A stretch of 64,000 nucleotides of DNA, from positions 992,001 through 1,056,000 of the forward strand of contig NZ_OY764190.1 in the NCBI RefSeq assembly GCF_963668215.1, written 5' to 3'. Below, one piece after another: positions 1 to 9,242 of the stretch (position 1 is the stretch's first letter; each line of letters starts with the position of its first letter). The notes under the pieces were generated by a model. That model was given only the letters and a program-made list of their open reading frames with translations, was not told where the DNA came from and did not search any database. Source of the DNA: an uncultured Desulfosarcina sp. GTDB taxonomy: Bacteria; Desulfobacterota; Desulfobacteria; Desulfobacterales; Desulfosarcinaceae. Made by a program: the position numbers and the translations under genes.

Positions 1-31
1 GGGAAGCCACTCCCACGAATCCACCCCTTCC

Positions 32-62
32 TTTCAGGCACGTAGCGATAAGTGGCCTGAAA
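32..62. terminator. Hairpin, possible bidirectional terminator
   Basis: Perfect inverted repeat TTTCAGGC (32-39) and GCCTGAAA (55-62) around a 15-base loop, followed on the plus strand by AAGCTTTTTA. It lies just past the stop of the minus-strand gene that ends at 94 and could end that transcript or one entering from the left. The T-run is interrupted, so this is a modest call. Confidence 0.4.
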
Positions 63-93
63 AAGCTTTTTATAAAATCATCAAGTCTGTCTT

Positions 94-687
94 TTAATCT
101 GCCGGACGGTCCTGTTCAACAGGCTCATCGCTATCCTGTTCGCCTGCGTCGACAGGTTCGGTCCCTTCAGATTCTTCGATGGAGGGTGCCCCCCCAACCG
201 AAGGCGGTTCAAGCTTTTCGGTTTCGGATCGGTCGGACGACGGCTCATCTCCGGGCTCCGCCTCCTGCTCCTGCTCTGGCTCCGGTTCCGTTTCCTCGAT
301 AACCTCCTGGGGTGGCGGTGCAAAAGAGATAGCGCCCCCATTCTGGCCGGGTTCGGACTTGCCGTATACCACGATGGTTACGGTGTTATCCGATTCCCAG
401 ATGATGGAGTGGTTCAGGCTGCGCAGCAGGCGTTTGAGTCCCCTTTCCAGAGGGACCTTGTTCAAGGTGGCGCTGACCCGGTGGTTTTCCCACTTCGAAT
501 TGAGATTGAACTGATAGCCGGTTTCGCTGGTGATCTGATCGAGAACCTCGCCCAGGGGCTGATCGGCTGCGGTGATGCTGATCAGCGGGTCTTGTGTCGT
601 TTCCTGCGCGGCGAAGGACTGGCCCCCCAAAAGACCGAAGACCGTAAGGATTCCAATACCGAAGGCCAGATAGAATATCGTCTTCAT
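94..687 (-). CDS. Exported protein with STN (secretin/TonB short N-terminal-like) domain
   Basis: 197 residues. A hydrophobic signal peptide covers about residues 1-27, ending in SFAAQ. Residues about 35-110 resemble the STN fold of secretins and TonB-dependent receptors: a PLGEVLDQITSETGYQF-type segment followed by VPLERGLKRLLRSLNHSI and a short beta strand. The remaining 85 residues are acidic and proline-rich (many E, P, S, D) and probably disordered. It has no secretin or TonB barrel, so it is a free-standing periplasmic STN protein, perhaps an adaptor for a secretin or pilus apparatus encoded elsewhere. The ATG at 685-687 lacks a clear ribosome binding site. The family call is fairly good; the function is unknown. 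Confidence 0.75.
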   Translation of the reverse strand: MKTIFYLAFGIGILTVFGLLGGQSFAAQETTQDPLISITAADQPLGEVLDQITSETGYQFNLNSKWENHRVSATLNKVPLERGLKRLLRSLNHSIIWESDNTVTIVVYGKSEPGQNGGAISFAPPPQEVIEETEPEPEQEQEAEPGDEPSSDRSETEKLEPPSVGGAPSIEESEGTEPVDAGEQDSDEPVEQDRPAD

Positions 688-830
688 TGGCGTGCACCAG
701 AATATGAGATTAACGCGTGCGCCCCGGGACGAATCCGGCCACGATGCGCAGTTACCGAATCTGACCCTTATTAATCTATTTTTCCCGGCTGCTCAACGAT
801 TTTGAAAGGCTCCTGAAAAGACCGAATCGA

Positions 831-1133
831 TTACAGGGTTTTCAACTTGCGCAGGTGGTCCCGCACATAATGGGGCAGGTCTCCCGTTTTGAGGTAGGCT
901 TTGAAATCCGCATCCGCCTTTTCCGGGCCGAGGGTCCAGCCGGCGGCCGCCCGTTTGAAGATTTCGTGTTCGCTGATGCCCTGGTTGCGGGCGTGGTTCC
1001 ACAACCGCTCCTCATCCGTCAGCGGATTCCGGTTGGCCCAGTAGCGGTCCAACCGGCGCATCAGTTCAAAATAGGCCAGGACGGCCAGAATGGCCAGCAG
1101 CATGGGCCAGTCCAAAATGAAGGCTGCGTTCAT
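831..1133 (-). CDS. Small single-pass membrane protein, function unknown
   Basis: 100 residues. The first 25 residues form one membrane segment (WPMLLAILAVLAYFELM) followed by a basic, soluble, helical C-terminal part. A strong ribosome binding site, GGAGGTG, lies 5 bases before the ATG at 1131-1133, which supports a real gene. I recognise no family. It lies between the TPR protein and the STN protein on the same strand, with about 140-250 bp gaps, so it may be transcribed on its own. Confidence 0.65.
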   Translation of the reverse strand: MNAAFILDWPMLLAILAVLAYFELMRRLDRYWANRNPLTDEERLWNHARNQGISEHEIFKRAAAGWTLGPEKADADFKAYLKTGDLPHYVRDHLRKLKTL

Positions 1134-1154
1134 GGGGCACCTCCGACACTGACT

Positions 1155-1379
1155 TTATCTTGAAGATAATGCCGGAAAACGCGAATAGGAAGCGGATATA
1201 ACATTCGTCAAAGGATTTACACCGTCAATACGATCAACTCGCCCACAGATGACAAGCCCAAACTGGTTGTCACCGCGAGACACCCCGAAAAAAATTCTGA
1301 AATCGGCAGGTGTACCGGCTTGAAAGGTATCGCTGGAAACAGGCAATGGATCAACGTTGACCGGTTGGACCACGCCCAT
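1155..1379 (-). CDS. Possible small ORF translationally coupled to the TPR gene
   Basis: 74 residues. Its ATG overlaps the TGA stop of the upstream TPR gene in a TGATG arrangement (1377-1381), the usual geometry of translational coupling. The translated sequence looks protein-like, with a mixed hydrophobic core (FRIFFGVSRGDNQFGLVIC), but no family is recognised and there is no strong ribosome binding site. It could instead be chance or a decayed 3' remnant. Confidence 0.3.
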   Translation of the reverse strand: MGVVQPVNVDPLPVSSDTFQAGTPADFRIFFGVSRGDNQFGLVICGRVDRIDGVNPLTNVISASYSRFPALSSR

Positions 1380-3703
1380 CAATTTTTCATTTGATCTCGA
1401 ATGATATCGCCGATCGTGTCTACCGCCTTGTCCACGACTTGGTCGGATTGGATCGACGTGAGCTTTTTTCGCGCCCAAGCATAATCGGGATCTATTTTCA
1501 AAGCCGTCTGAAAATCCCGTTTGGCGGCATTGTAATTGCCCATTCGCCGATGGACCTCTCCCCTATGGGCCACGTTCCAGGCATCCTTGGGATCGAGTTT
1601 TACGGCCCGGTTGAAGTCGGCCAGGGCCTTCTGGAGTTTGCCCATTTCAAGGTAAGCCTGACCGCGATTGGCAATGGCATATTCGTAACGTCCGTTCATC
1701 TCTATGGCTTTGGAGTAGTCCTGCACTGCAGCAGCGTAGTTTTTTGTATTCAGATAGCAGGTTCCCCGGTTGGCATAGATCCAATCCTCTTTCACATTGC
1801 CGTCGATCGCTCGCGAGAAGCCGTCAATGGCCTTCTGGTATTGCTTGAGCTTTCGATAGACATACGCCCGCTGGGCGTAATCCCGGATCCGTTTCGAATC
1901 CAGGGACAGCGCCCGGTCGTAATCCTGCAGCGCCTTTTCATAATGATTGGTCTTCCTATAACAAAATCCCCGGTTAGAATGGTACAACGGCGTATCCGGT
2001 TTGATTTCAAGCGCCTTGCTGTAATTCGCAATCGCGTTTTCGTAATCCGGTATGTTTCCATAGGATACACCGATGTTGTTGTATATCCGTTCCGGATGTG
2101 GATGCTGTTTCTGGAGGGCCTTATCGAAATCCGCAATGGCTTGACGGAGGTAGTTGTTTCTGGCAACCGCCCCCTTTTTGGTGTTGCTTCCCAGATTCAG
2201 CCGCACACGGCCGCGTTCCGCATAGCCGCAGGCCCCGGCCGGATTGGCCCGGATGGCGCGTTCGGCGTCTTCGAGGGCGCGCTGATACTCGCCGGCATCT
2301 GTCAGACGGCTGCTGCGGCTGCATAAGGCGTCCGCATAGCCGGGATCGATTTCGATGGCCCGGTTCAGGTCCGCCAAGGCTTTCTTGTCGTTTCCGGTTC
2401 TGGTATGTGCCCGGCTGCGTTCATACAAAGCGACCGCATGGTTCGGCTGGTGGGTGAGGACGCGGTCCAAAAGGGTGATCGCACGGTCATATTCCGCGTC
2501 GTGGTAGTGCTTCCGGCCACGGGCAACCATGGCCTCGATCTCCGAGTCGGTTGCGGAAGCCGGCTGTACCGAAGCCGGTGCCGCCGGAGATGGATTCGGC
2601 GGTTTCGATTCGGCAATAACGGGGGATGGGGAAGGCGCAGTTGGTGCCGGCTGCGCATCGTCGGTGAAGCTGCTGATGACCACCACATCAAGCTCTGCCT
2701 CGGCTGTCGACCCGTCGCCCCCGGTTGCATCGATTCGCAACGGATAGCGGCCGGGAGCCATGCCGGCGCTGTCAACCTGCCATGTCAGGCGTTTGTCGGC
2801 CAGGCCGTCGAGACGGTCGACCACCTGCCGCTGGGGAGACAGCTTCAGACCGTCTCCGCCGCGCAGCCGCACCGCGATGTTCTCGATGGAAGCGTCCCCA
2901 TTGTTGAGAAGAGTCACGGCTACCTGCCCGGGTAGACGTCGGGACAGGGTTTGGGCAGGGCCGGGCAGCAATGCCAGCATTGCCGGTCGAGAGGCAGCAA
3001 TGGTGGTTTGACCTGAGAAATCTCCCTCCGCACTGTGGACGACAGCCGTAACCGCGTGCCAACCGGGGGCTTCAACCCTTGCGTCGAGTTCAAACCGCAG
3101 GGTATCGTTGACACCGATGCGCCGGTTGCGGCTTTCAGTGATACCCAGGGCGACCATGCCTTCGGGCAGTGCAACGTTTATATGCGGAACGGCAACGGCA
3201 CGATCCAGGATGTTGGACAGCTCGGCAACAACCGTTATGGTCTGGCCCACCAGCGCCGATTCCGGAGCCGAAACGGCCAAAGACAGGCCTTGCACCGTTA
3301 TCTCGGCATAAGCGGCTTCAGCCAGGCCATCGCTCATTGCGGTGATCAGGTAGCGGCCGGGTTGCTTGAATACACGCCCGGGAAGAATCAGTTCGGGTGG
3401 AGAACCATCCCCCCCCTGGATGGTTTGAATGGTATGATAAAGGGCTCTGGGGCGCTTATCAGCGTTTGAATGGCCTGGAAAAAGACGGATGGTGATTTGA
3501 ACATAGGCGTTTTGATCCGATGAAAAGCCTTCCATGAGCAGTTCGATCGGCACATCATTGCCCTGCCCGGATATTGCAGAAGTCTTTATCGCAAGAGATA
3601 GCGCATCTGCCGTGGCCGCCAGCATAAAAAGAGTCAGGAAAACGGCTATGGCCGGGAAACAGAATCGGACGAAACGATTATTGCTCAATGCAGACGTTCT
3701 CAT
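1379..3703 (-). CDS. Exported TPR-repeat protein with N-terminal Ig-like/CARDB-type region
   Basis: 774 residues. Residues 1-35 are a signal peptide (basic start, then FPAIAVFLTLFMLAATADA). Residues about 40-345 are beta-rich, with two or three CARDB/Ig-like modules (for example PEGMVALGI and VAVTLLNNGDASIENIAV). A Pro/Ala-rich linker covers about 350-385. From about 390 to 760 there are roughly eleven TPR units with the usual spacing and A-(8)-Y/G-(8)-P pattern (AITLLDRVL.HQPNHAVAL, AIADFDKAL, AIANYSKALEIKPD). Such architecture suits a periplasmic or surface scaffold for protein assembly. It is a neighbour of the large YwqK-repeat protein on the same strand, separated by only 33 bp, so the two are probably one transcript. 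The partner is unknown. Confidence 0.8.
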   Translation of the reverse strand: MRTSALSNNRFVRFCFPAIAVFLTLFMLAATADALSLAIKTSAISGQGNDVPIELLMEGFSSDQNAYVQITIRLFPGHSNADKRPRALYHTIQTIQGGDGSPPELILPGRVFKQPGRYLITAMSDGLAEAAYAEITVQGLSLAVSAPESALVGQTITVVAELSNILDRAVAVPHINVALPEGMVALGITESRNRRIGVNDTLRFELDARVEAPGWHAVTAVVHSAEGDFSGQTTIAASRPAMLALLPGPAQTLSRRLPGQVAVTLLNNGDASIENIAVRLRGGDGLKLSPQRQVVDRLDGLADKRLTWQVDSAGMAPGRYPLRIDATGGDGSTAEAELDVVVISSFTDDAQPAPTAPSPSPVIAESKPPNPSPAAPASVQPASATDSEIEAMVARGRKHYHDAEYDRAITLLDRVLTHQPNHAVALYERSRAHTRTGNDKKALADLNRAIEIDPGYADALCSRSSRLTDAGEYQRALEDAERAIRANPAGACGYAERGRVRLNLGSNTKKGAVARNNYLRQAIADFDKALQKQHPHPERIYNNIGVSYGNIPDYENAIANYSKALEIKPDTPLYHSNRGFCYRKTNHYEKALQDYDRALSLDSKRIRDYAQRAYVYRKLKQYQKAIDGFSRAIDGNVKEDWIYANRGTCYLNTKNYAAAVQDYSKAIEMNGRYEYAIANRGQAYLEMGKLQKALADFNRAVKLDPKDAWNVAHRGEVHRRMGNYNAAKRDFQTALKIDPDYAWARKKLTSIQSDQVVDKAVDTIGDIIRDQMKN

Positions 3704-3736
3704 TTTTTTTCAGTAAGATCCATGTTTTCGCCTACA

Positions 3737-6700
3737 CTAATATGTCCAATGATGGATCAGCTTGCCGTTCTGATACCATTTTTCCCACACTTTTTTCCCA
3801 TTGCGGTATTCCTCCTCACGCTCCAGCACACCATTTTTTCTTTTTTCACACCGGCCGTGGAGGACGTCATCTTGATAAGTCTCGACGGTTTGCCACCCAT
3901 TGCTTGCATAATGAATTTTCTGACCGTGCTTTTTACCGTTTTTATAGGAGTAGACATACTCCAGTCTTCCTTTTCTATCCCACCGTTTAGACGTCCCGTG
4001 CTGTTTGTCGTCCTTATAGGTAATCTCGGACGACAGAATCCCTTGGTACCATGTTCGGTAAAGGCCATTTTTTTTGCCGTTCTTGAATTGTGTTTCCGAA
4101 ACTTTTTTCTTGGTATGTTCGTCCCAATGGGTTGTTGTGCCGTGCGCCAGGCCATCCTTGTAATTAGCCTCCACAAGGAGCGTACCCGATTCGCTCCATC
4201 GCCGGTAAACACCATAATAACGGATTTGGTCGACAAAACCATCGGGATCGCTGTCAAAGAGATAACAGGATTTTTTCTTTTGTCCGTTGGGGAACCACTC
4301 TTCGTATAAACCGTGATGGACGCCGGTTCGACTTCCTTCTTTCAGGGCAAGGCATCCTCTTTTGTAAATCTGCCGCCCCTCCTTGTCGTAGAATTCTGAA
4401 TACGGCCCAACGCCTTTCCCTTCGCTGTTTTCGTATTCTCTTATCAAATGTCCATCATAAAGAACTCTCTCGATATACACGGCATCCGGTGGCACAGGGC
4501 ACCCGTCGGCTTCCGGGATAGCGACCTTTTCTTCACCCCCGGCCAGCACCACGCTGACCCGGCGTTTATCCAGCAGGCCGCCGTCATCCGCCTTGACGGC
4601 CACGTCGTAGTCGATGCGAACGGCATTGAGGGTCTGATCCGAAGCCTGCAACGCATCGGCAAAGTCCCGGATATAGTCACTGTCCCCCACGACGCTGTCC
4701 AGGCTGTCTATATCGATCTTGCGGCCTTTGGCCAACGGGGTGACCCGGGCCACCCGAATATCCACGGGGTGAACCTTGGGTTGGCTGTTTTCAGCCGCCG
4801 GACTGAGCACCTTGACATCAATGGTGACGGCCTGGCCTTCGGCCACCACCGGCGGATACGCCTCGGCCTGCACCGCTATTGTTTTGGCCGGGTCCTTCTC
4901 TACCTTGGCGACCGCCTGTTGGTAGGCGCCTCCGATGCGATCCAGCAGAAAGTCCTCGGCCCCGGCCAACCGCTTTTCCGTTGCGATCATTTTCAAACGC
5001 AGCATCTGGTGCTGCTCAAGAGCCTTTTCCAACTGCCAGCGGGCCTCCACGGATTGTTCCCACAGGACTTCGCCGGCCCGGAAGTCCGCGGCCAGTTGGG
5101 CCACCAGCCGCGCCTTGAGCTGCTCCTGGGTCCCCATGCCCCTGAGACCGGCCACGACGTTATTGGACCACTCCCCGCGGGCTTCGAAATAGTCGGTAAC
5201 GTAGCGCCGAAAAAACGGTGCGATCACGGTATCGCGCTGGACCCAATAGGCTGTCTCGGTGGGATCGAGTCCGTTGCGGCGCAGGCGCTGGTCGAGCTTG
5301 GCCTGGAAGTAGGCATACATCTGGGTCCGCTTTTCGGGAAAGGTCTTGCCGGGCACGAAGTGCAGGATGGAATCGGCAACGGCGTTCTGGCGCGTCTTCC
5401 AGCCCGGCTGAAACGGGCTCCAGCCCGCCGGTTGAGCCGCGATATAGCCCCGGTAGACCTGTGACAGGCGGTCGTCTTCCAATGGGTCCATCATGTGGTG
5501 GTAAACGATCTCCACCGTGCCTTTGGCTACGTCGAACACCAGTTTCACCTGGCCGGCTGCCGGCAGGTTCCAGGCGATATACATCCAGGCCAGGCCTTCG
5601 TAGTTGCCGTCGTTAAAGGCCTGTTTGAGAACAGCCGCCTGGGAAACGCCGGGGATGTTGCTGACCAGCTCCCAGACAGCGGTCTGGGCCACCTGGTTCC
5701 AGTCGCCGGTGCGCTGGTAAACCCGGATCATGTTGATCGCCGAATCGGCATTGCCCAGGCTGAGTGCATTGCCGAGCAGCTTCCGGCCGCTGAACCGCCG
5801 TTCGAATTCAACTTCCATGTTGCGAAGCACGGCCCGGTCCTCGAAACCCAGCTCGCTGAGTACGCGCTCTCGCACGTCCCGGCTGATCTGGGCGTCCGAA
5901 TAGCGTCCGGCACGCAGGTCGGCGTCGAAGTCGGCGTAGCGCTTTTTCAGCAGCCCCAGAAAAAGGGTAGTGTCCTGTTCACGGTCTTCCAGGGCGGTTT
6001 TTTTGCGTTGCACCAGCACCTCGATTTCGCCGGGACCATGTTGCCGGGCTTTCTGCGGGTCGCTGTCTGCCAGGCGGACGGACGGCGCTTTTCCCCGAGT
6101 CCGACGGACGCGGTTGAGCTGGTGCAGGTCCTGCAGCGGCTTTTGCAGGGACTCCGGTGCATCGCTGATAATCCGGCTGACCAGCCGGTCGTCGTTGATC
6201 TCTGCGAAAATGCGCTTGATCTGATGCCCGGTTTCCCATTGAAGCTTTTTGGCCTGCTCGGCCCCGTATTTGGCGGCCACCATTTTAAGCCGCTTGGGCG
6301 ACAGATCCCGTTGGATCTTCTGGCGGGCAGTTGCCGCCAGGTTGTGCTTCATAATCCTTTCCTGGAAACCGAAAAATCGCCTGCGGGCTTCTTCCAACTG
6401 CTGCTCGGCGCTCAATCCTTTCGAGGTTTTTCCCACATCGGCCAGCAACGGCTTAAGGTAGGCCGACTCGCTCTGGGTGCGCCCAAGCATTTTATCCACT
6501 TCGATTTGGGCCGCAATGCGGATCACCTGGAAGAAGTGCTGCCGGTCGGCGTCGGACAGGTCCACCACGAACACGTCATTCACCATGGTGCGCAAAAACG
6601 CATCGATCTGGCCCTGATTGCCCTGCTGGGCCAGTTCCTTGAGATGAAAGATATAATCCACATCCCAGTTTTCCAGTGCCAGGGCGTTGATGCCGTCCCC

Positions 6701-7606
6701 GATGGTACGGTTGAAGTACTTCATTTTGTCGATGAAGTCCGCGCTGCCTCGAAACCGCTGCAGGTTCTGGTGGCAGGCGTCCATGGCATTACGGTAAGGC
6801 ACATCCGCCGACCAGTGCTTGTACTGGGACGACGCTTCGGCTGCCGGCACATCGATCAGTTCTTCAAAGCGGTCGTTGCCATTGTCGTCCTTACCCATAT
6901 ACTTGATGACCGTCACTCGTCCTGCGCTGGCGCTGCGCCGATCCACCTGGGCGCGATAGGCCCCGCCCTTGTAAGCGGGTTCGTTCTGCATCAGTTTGGC
7001 TTCGCCCTGCTGGTATGCCTGCTGGAACTGGCTGTAGGTCATCTTGGCATCCCGCCAGTCCGGCACGCGCGCATCGGCGTCGAAGCGCTCCATGTCCATG
7101 AGAGCCATATCGATGCCGTAGGTTTTCTTGAACAGGTGTCCGTATTTTTCACAAATCTCATCGCCGCTGTAAAAGCGCTTGCCGTCCACGGAATACAGGG
7201 TCTGGTCCTTATCCGAACGGATGCCGTTCATTTTACCGAAATTTAGAACTTCGACAGTTCCGCCAGTGATTTTAGCCAGCTTGCGCAGGATGGTCAGATT
7301 CATGTGCTGGCGAGTGGATTCCATGCGGAGGCTGTGCTGTGGGGAAATGGACATGCCATTCCCGGTTCCGTGCAGATCCACCAGTTTTTTGACGGCAGCT
7401 GCCGCATTGGGAAGCTTGTAGACGGTCACCAGGGACTCCGGAGTGAAATCCTGGGCGGCCGATCGCTGGTAGGCGTTATAAACGGCTTCTAGTTCGGCCG
7501 GGGAGACCTCGCGGCTTGCGGCCGCCACGCCCTGAACAGCGCCGAAAGTCAGTAAGGCGAAAATAAGAAAAAATCTGTGAAGAAACGAACAGGAGCAAGG
7601 TCTCAT
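3737..7606 (-). CDS. Very large secreted protein with C-terminal YwqK/MORN_2-like repeats
   Basis: 1289 residues from the ATG at 7604-7606. That start is chosen because a clean signal peptide follows it (basic start, FLHRFFLIFALLTFGAVQG, then VAAAS); the frame could also open at a TTG at 7694-7696, which would bury the signal. The body (about 30-1000) is helical with no family I recognise. Residues about 1050-1289 hold six or more 22-25-residue repeats of the type G-x-Y-x-x-W-x-x-N/G-x-x-x-x-E-x-x-Y-K-D/N-G-K-x-H-G, as in YwqK-family (MORN_2) proteins. In other systems these repeats occur in antitoxin-like or surface proteins. It follows the TPR protein downstream on the same strand. The function is not known. 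Confidence 0.75.
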   Translation of the reverse strand: MRPCSCSFLHRFFLIFALLTFGAVQGVAAASREVSPAELEAVYNAYQRSAAQDFTPESLVTVYKLPNAAAAVKKLVDLHGTGNGMSISPQHSLRMESTRQHMNLTILRKLAKITGGTVEVLNFGKMNGIRSDKDQTLYSVDGKRFYSGDEICEKYGHLFKKTYGIDMALMDMERFDADARVPDWRDAKMTYSQFQQAYQQGEAKLMQNEPAYKGGAYRAQVDRRSASAGRVTVIKYMGKDDNGNDRFEELIDVPAAEASSQYKHWSADVPYRNAMDACHQNLQRFRGSADFIDKMKYFNRTIGDGINALALENWDVDYIFHLKELAQQGNQGQIDAFLRTMVNDVFVVDLSDADRQHFFQVIRIAAQIEVDKMLGRTQSESAYLKPLLADVGKTSKGLSAEQQLEEARRRFFGFQERIMKHNLAATARQKIQRDLSPKRLKMVAAKYGAEQAKKLQWETGHQIKRIFAEINDDRLVSRIISDAPESLQKPLQDLHQLNRVRRTRGKAPSVRLADSDPQKARQHGPGEIEVLVQRKKTALEDREQDTTLFLGLLKKRYADFDADLRAGRYSDAQISRDVRERVLSELGFEDRAVLRNMEVEFERRFSGRKLLGNALSLGNADSAINMIRVYQRTGDWNQVAQTAVWELVSNIPGVSQAAVLKQAFNDGNYEGLAWMYIAWNLPAAGQVKLVFDVAKGTVEIVYHHMMDPLEDDRLSQVYRGYIAAQPAGWSPFQPGWKTRQNAVADSILHFVPGKTFPEKRTQMYAYFQAKLDQRLRRNGLDPTETAYWVQRDTVIAPFFRRYVTDYFEARGEWSNNVVAGLRGMGTQEQLKARLVAQLAADFRAGEVLWEQSVEARWQLEKALEQHQMLRLKMIATEKRLAGAEDFLLDRIGGAYQQAVAKVEKDPAKTIAVQAEAYPPVVAEGQAVTIDVKVLSPAAENSQPKVHPVDIRVARVTPLAKGRKIDIDSLDSVVGDSDYIRDFADALQASDQTLNAVRIDYDVAVKADDGGLLDKRRVSVVLAGGEEKVAIPEADGCPVPPDAVYIERVLYDGHLIREYENSEGKGVGPYSEFYDKEGRQIYKRGCLALKEGSRTGVHHGLYEEWFPNGQKKKSCYLFDSDPDGFVDQIRYYGVYRRWSESGTLLVEANYKDGLAHGTTTHWDEHTKKKVSETQFKNGKKNGLYRTWYQGILSSEITYKDDKQHGTSKRWDRKGRLEYVYSYKNGKKHGQKIHYASNGWQTVETYQDDVLHGRCEKRKNGVLEREEEYRNGKKVWEKWYQNGKLIHHWTY

Positions 7607-7757
7607 GTGTGGATGCCGTTTGCGCTGAAAGTTCTCACATATCGTAAATGGATCGTGACGGCTTCCCAATAGAGCCGACTTTTGTGGGTTTGTCAATGCA
7701 TGGGTGGTGCAATGATATCAGGATAACGCCTACTTGTGATAGGCGTCCGCTCGAAAG

Positions 7758-8174
7758 TCATTCCCCGATAATCTTAACCAGCACCCGCTTTTTGCGCCGC
7801 CCGTCAAACTCGCCATAAAAGATCCGCTCCCAGGTTCCGAAATCCAGGCGGCCGTCGGTAATGGCCACCACCACCTCGCGGCCCATGATCTGACGCTTCA
7901 TGTGCGCATCGGCGTTGTCCTCGCCTACGTTGTGTCGGTATTGGGAAACCGGCTCATGGGGGGCGAGTTTCTCCAGCCAGACGTCGTAATCGTGGTGCAG
8001 GCCGCTTTCGTCGTCGTTGATGAAAACGGATGCGGTAATGTGCATGGCGTTGACCAGCACCAGCCCCTCCTTGACGCCGCTGTCATCGATGCAACGCTGC
8101 ACTTCACCGGTGATGTTGATAAAAGCCCTTCGGGTGGGCACCTCGAACCATAGTTCTCTTCGGTAGCTTTTCAT
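7758..8174 (-). CDS. YjbQ/UPF0047 family protein
   Basis: 138 residues, the usual size for the family. The start at 8172-8174 is set by GGAG (8181-8184 on the minus strand) six bases upstream; a TTG at 8184-8186 falls inside that site. Conserved features are visible: the [15 protein letters not shown] opening, [34 protein letters not shown] and [18 protein letters not shown]. These match the YjbQ family, which has been given a secondary thiamine-phosphate synthase activity; the physiological role is unsettled. It is a cytosolic small beta-barrel trimer in known structures. The gene stands alone. Confidence 0.9.
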   Translation of the reverse strand: MKSYRRELWFEVPTRRAFINITGEVQRCIDDSGVKEGLVLVNAMHITASVFINDDESGLHHDYDVWLEKLAPHEPVSQYRHNVGEDNADAHMKRQIMGREVVVAITDGRLDFGTWERIFYGEFDGRRKKRVLVKIIGE

Positions 8175-8410
8175 GGTTAGCTCCAATGAATATTTAAAAG
8201 GAAACCCGGATCGAAAAAATTGATGGGACGTCTTTTCTCGGTTATCTATTTATAGTGCATAATCACCCCATTTTTCAATGAATATATAATTTATGTCTGG
8301 GCTTGAAAAGTTTGCATTTGGATAAAAAGTAATGTAAAGAGCGCTCTTCACATTGTTAATACTTAACTTAAATATCAATTTGATTACATATGACGTTGAG
8401 GAGCTGATTT

Positions 8411-9061
8411 TTGGGAGTGATAATAAAACATTTTGTTACAAAAGAATTGTTTATTTCTTTCGTCTATAGACTTACCCGATTATATTCAAAGACGTTTCGA
8501 TTAAAAATTGAAAATGAAGAAGAATGGTTGGATTATTTAAACGATGGCGGAGTTGTCCTGCTTTGCGCATGGCATCAACAGTTTTTTTCCGCTATTCGTC
8601 ATTTTCAAAGTTATAAGGCCTTCAATCCGAGTCTAATGATCAGTCAAAGCAAGGATGGAAAGATTGTAGCCGGAGTAGCTAAACGAAGTGGTTGGAATCC
8701 AGTTCGCGGATCTTCTTCTAAAGGCGGCAAGTCGGCTTTAAAAAATATGATTGCCAATCTTAAAAAATCAAAACTCTCAGGTCATATTGTAGACGGGCCG
8801 AGGGGACCTTCCGGTGTTGTAAAGCCGGGTGTGATTCGTTTGGCCCATGCCACGAATGCAGTGATTGTCCCTTTTTATATTTTTGCGGAAAACAGTTGGT
8901 ATTTCAACAGTTGGGACAAATTTCTTCTGCCGAAACCATTTTCCAAAGTCGTTCTTCGTTTTGACAAAATGATTCACCTACAAAAAACAACGGATAAGAA
9001 TCTTTTTGAAAAACAAAGAAAGCAACTTGAAGAGATTATGATCCCGGTGTTGAAGATGTGA
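8411..9061 (+). CDS. DUF374 family lysophospholipid acyltransferase-like protein
   Basis: 216 residues. The family is recognisable from CAWHQQFF (HxxxxF/D-type acyltransferase box 1), ISQSKDGKIVAGVAKRSGWNPVRGSSSKGG and the HIVDGPRGPSGVVKPGVI block, typical of the DUF374 branch of lipid acyltransferases that act on lipid A-type or lysophospholipid substrates at the inner membrane. The start is a TTG at 8411, seven bases after GAGGAG (8398-8403). Base composition is clearly more AT-rich than its neighbours and it lies next to an insertion sequence, so recent transfer is likely. A substrate cannot be named. Confidence 0.8.
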   Translation: MGVIIKHFVTKELFISFVYRLTRLYSKTFRLKIENEEEWLDYLNDGGVVLLCAWHQQFFSAIRHFQSYKAFNPSLMISQSKDGKIVAGVAKRSGWNPVRGSSSKGGKSALKNMIANLKKSKLSGHIVDGPRGPSGVVKPGVIRLAHATNAVIVPFYIFAENSWYFNSWDKFLLPKPFSKVVLRFDKMIHLQKTTDKNLFEKQRKQLEEIMIPVLKM

Positions 9062-9115
9062 TAATCATATAAAGGACTTAGAGAAACTTTGGAGTCAACT
9101 TCAGATGGCAAGGTT

Positions 9116-9235
9116 GCGCATCAAGCGTGACATTTATCCATGAAACGATTCTGGATTGGGGTTACGCTTACGAGCGTTACTGCAATGTGAAATACATCCT
9201 GAAAAGTCGATAAATGTCACTACAGCCTGATGCGC
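9116..9235. repeat. Long imperfect palindrome adjoining the IS left end
   Basis: GCGCATCA (9116-9123) and GTGACATTTATC (9127-9138) pair with GATAAATGTCAC (9209-9220) and TGATGCGC (9228-9235). The interior carries a small hairpin, ACGCT-TACG-AGCGT, near 9161-9175. The palindrome ends within about 10 bases of the inferred left end of the insertion sequence, so it may be the target that the element chose. It also follows the acyltransferase stop and could end its transcript. Part of the core (GTTACGCT, CATCCTGA) faintly resembles the repeat at 24500, but I would not call it the same family. Confidence 0.6.
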
Positions 9236-9242
9236 TAAAAGA

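Noticed and set aside
5495..7246. Open frame of 583 codons on the plus strand
   Set aside because: Antisense to the large secreted protein, which has a signal peptide and recognisable repeats.
9116..9235. Integron attC site
   Set aside because: The palindrome is long and has GTTAC-like boxes, but the RYYYAAC and GTTRRRY boxes and the unpaired bases expected of attC are not in place.
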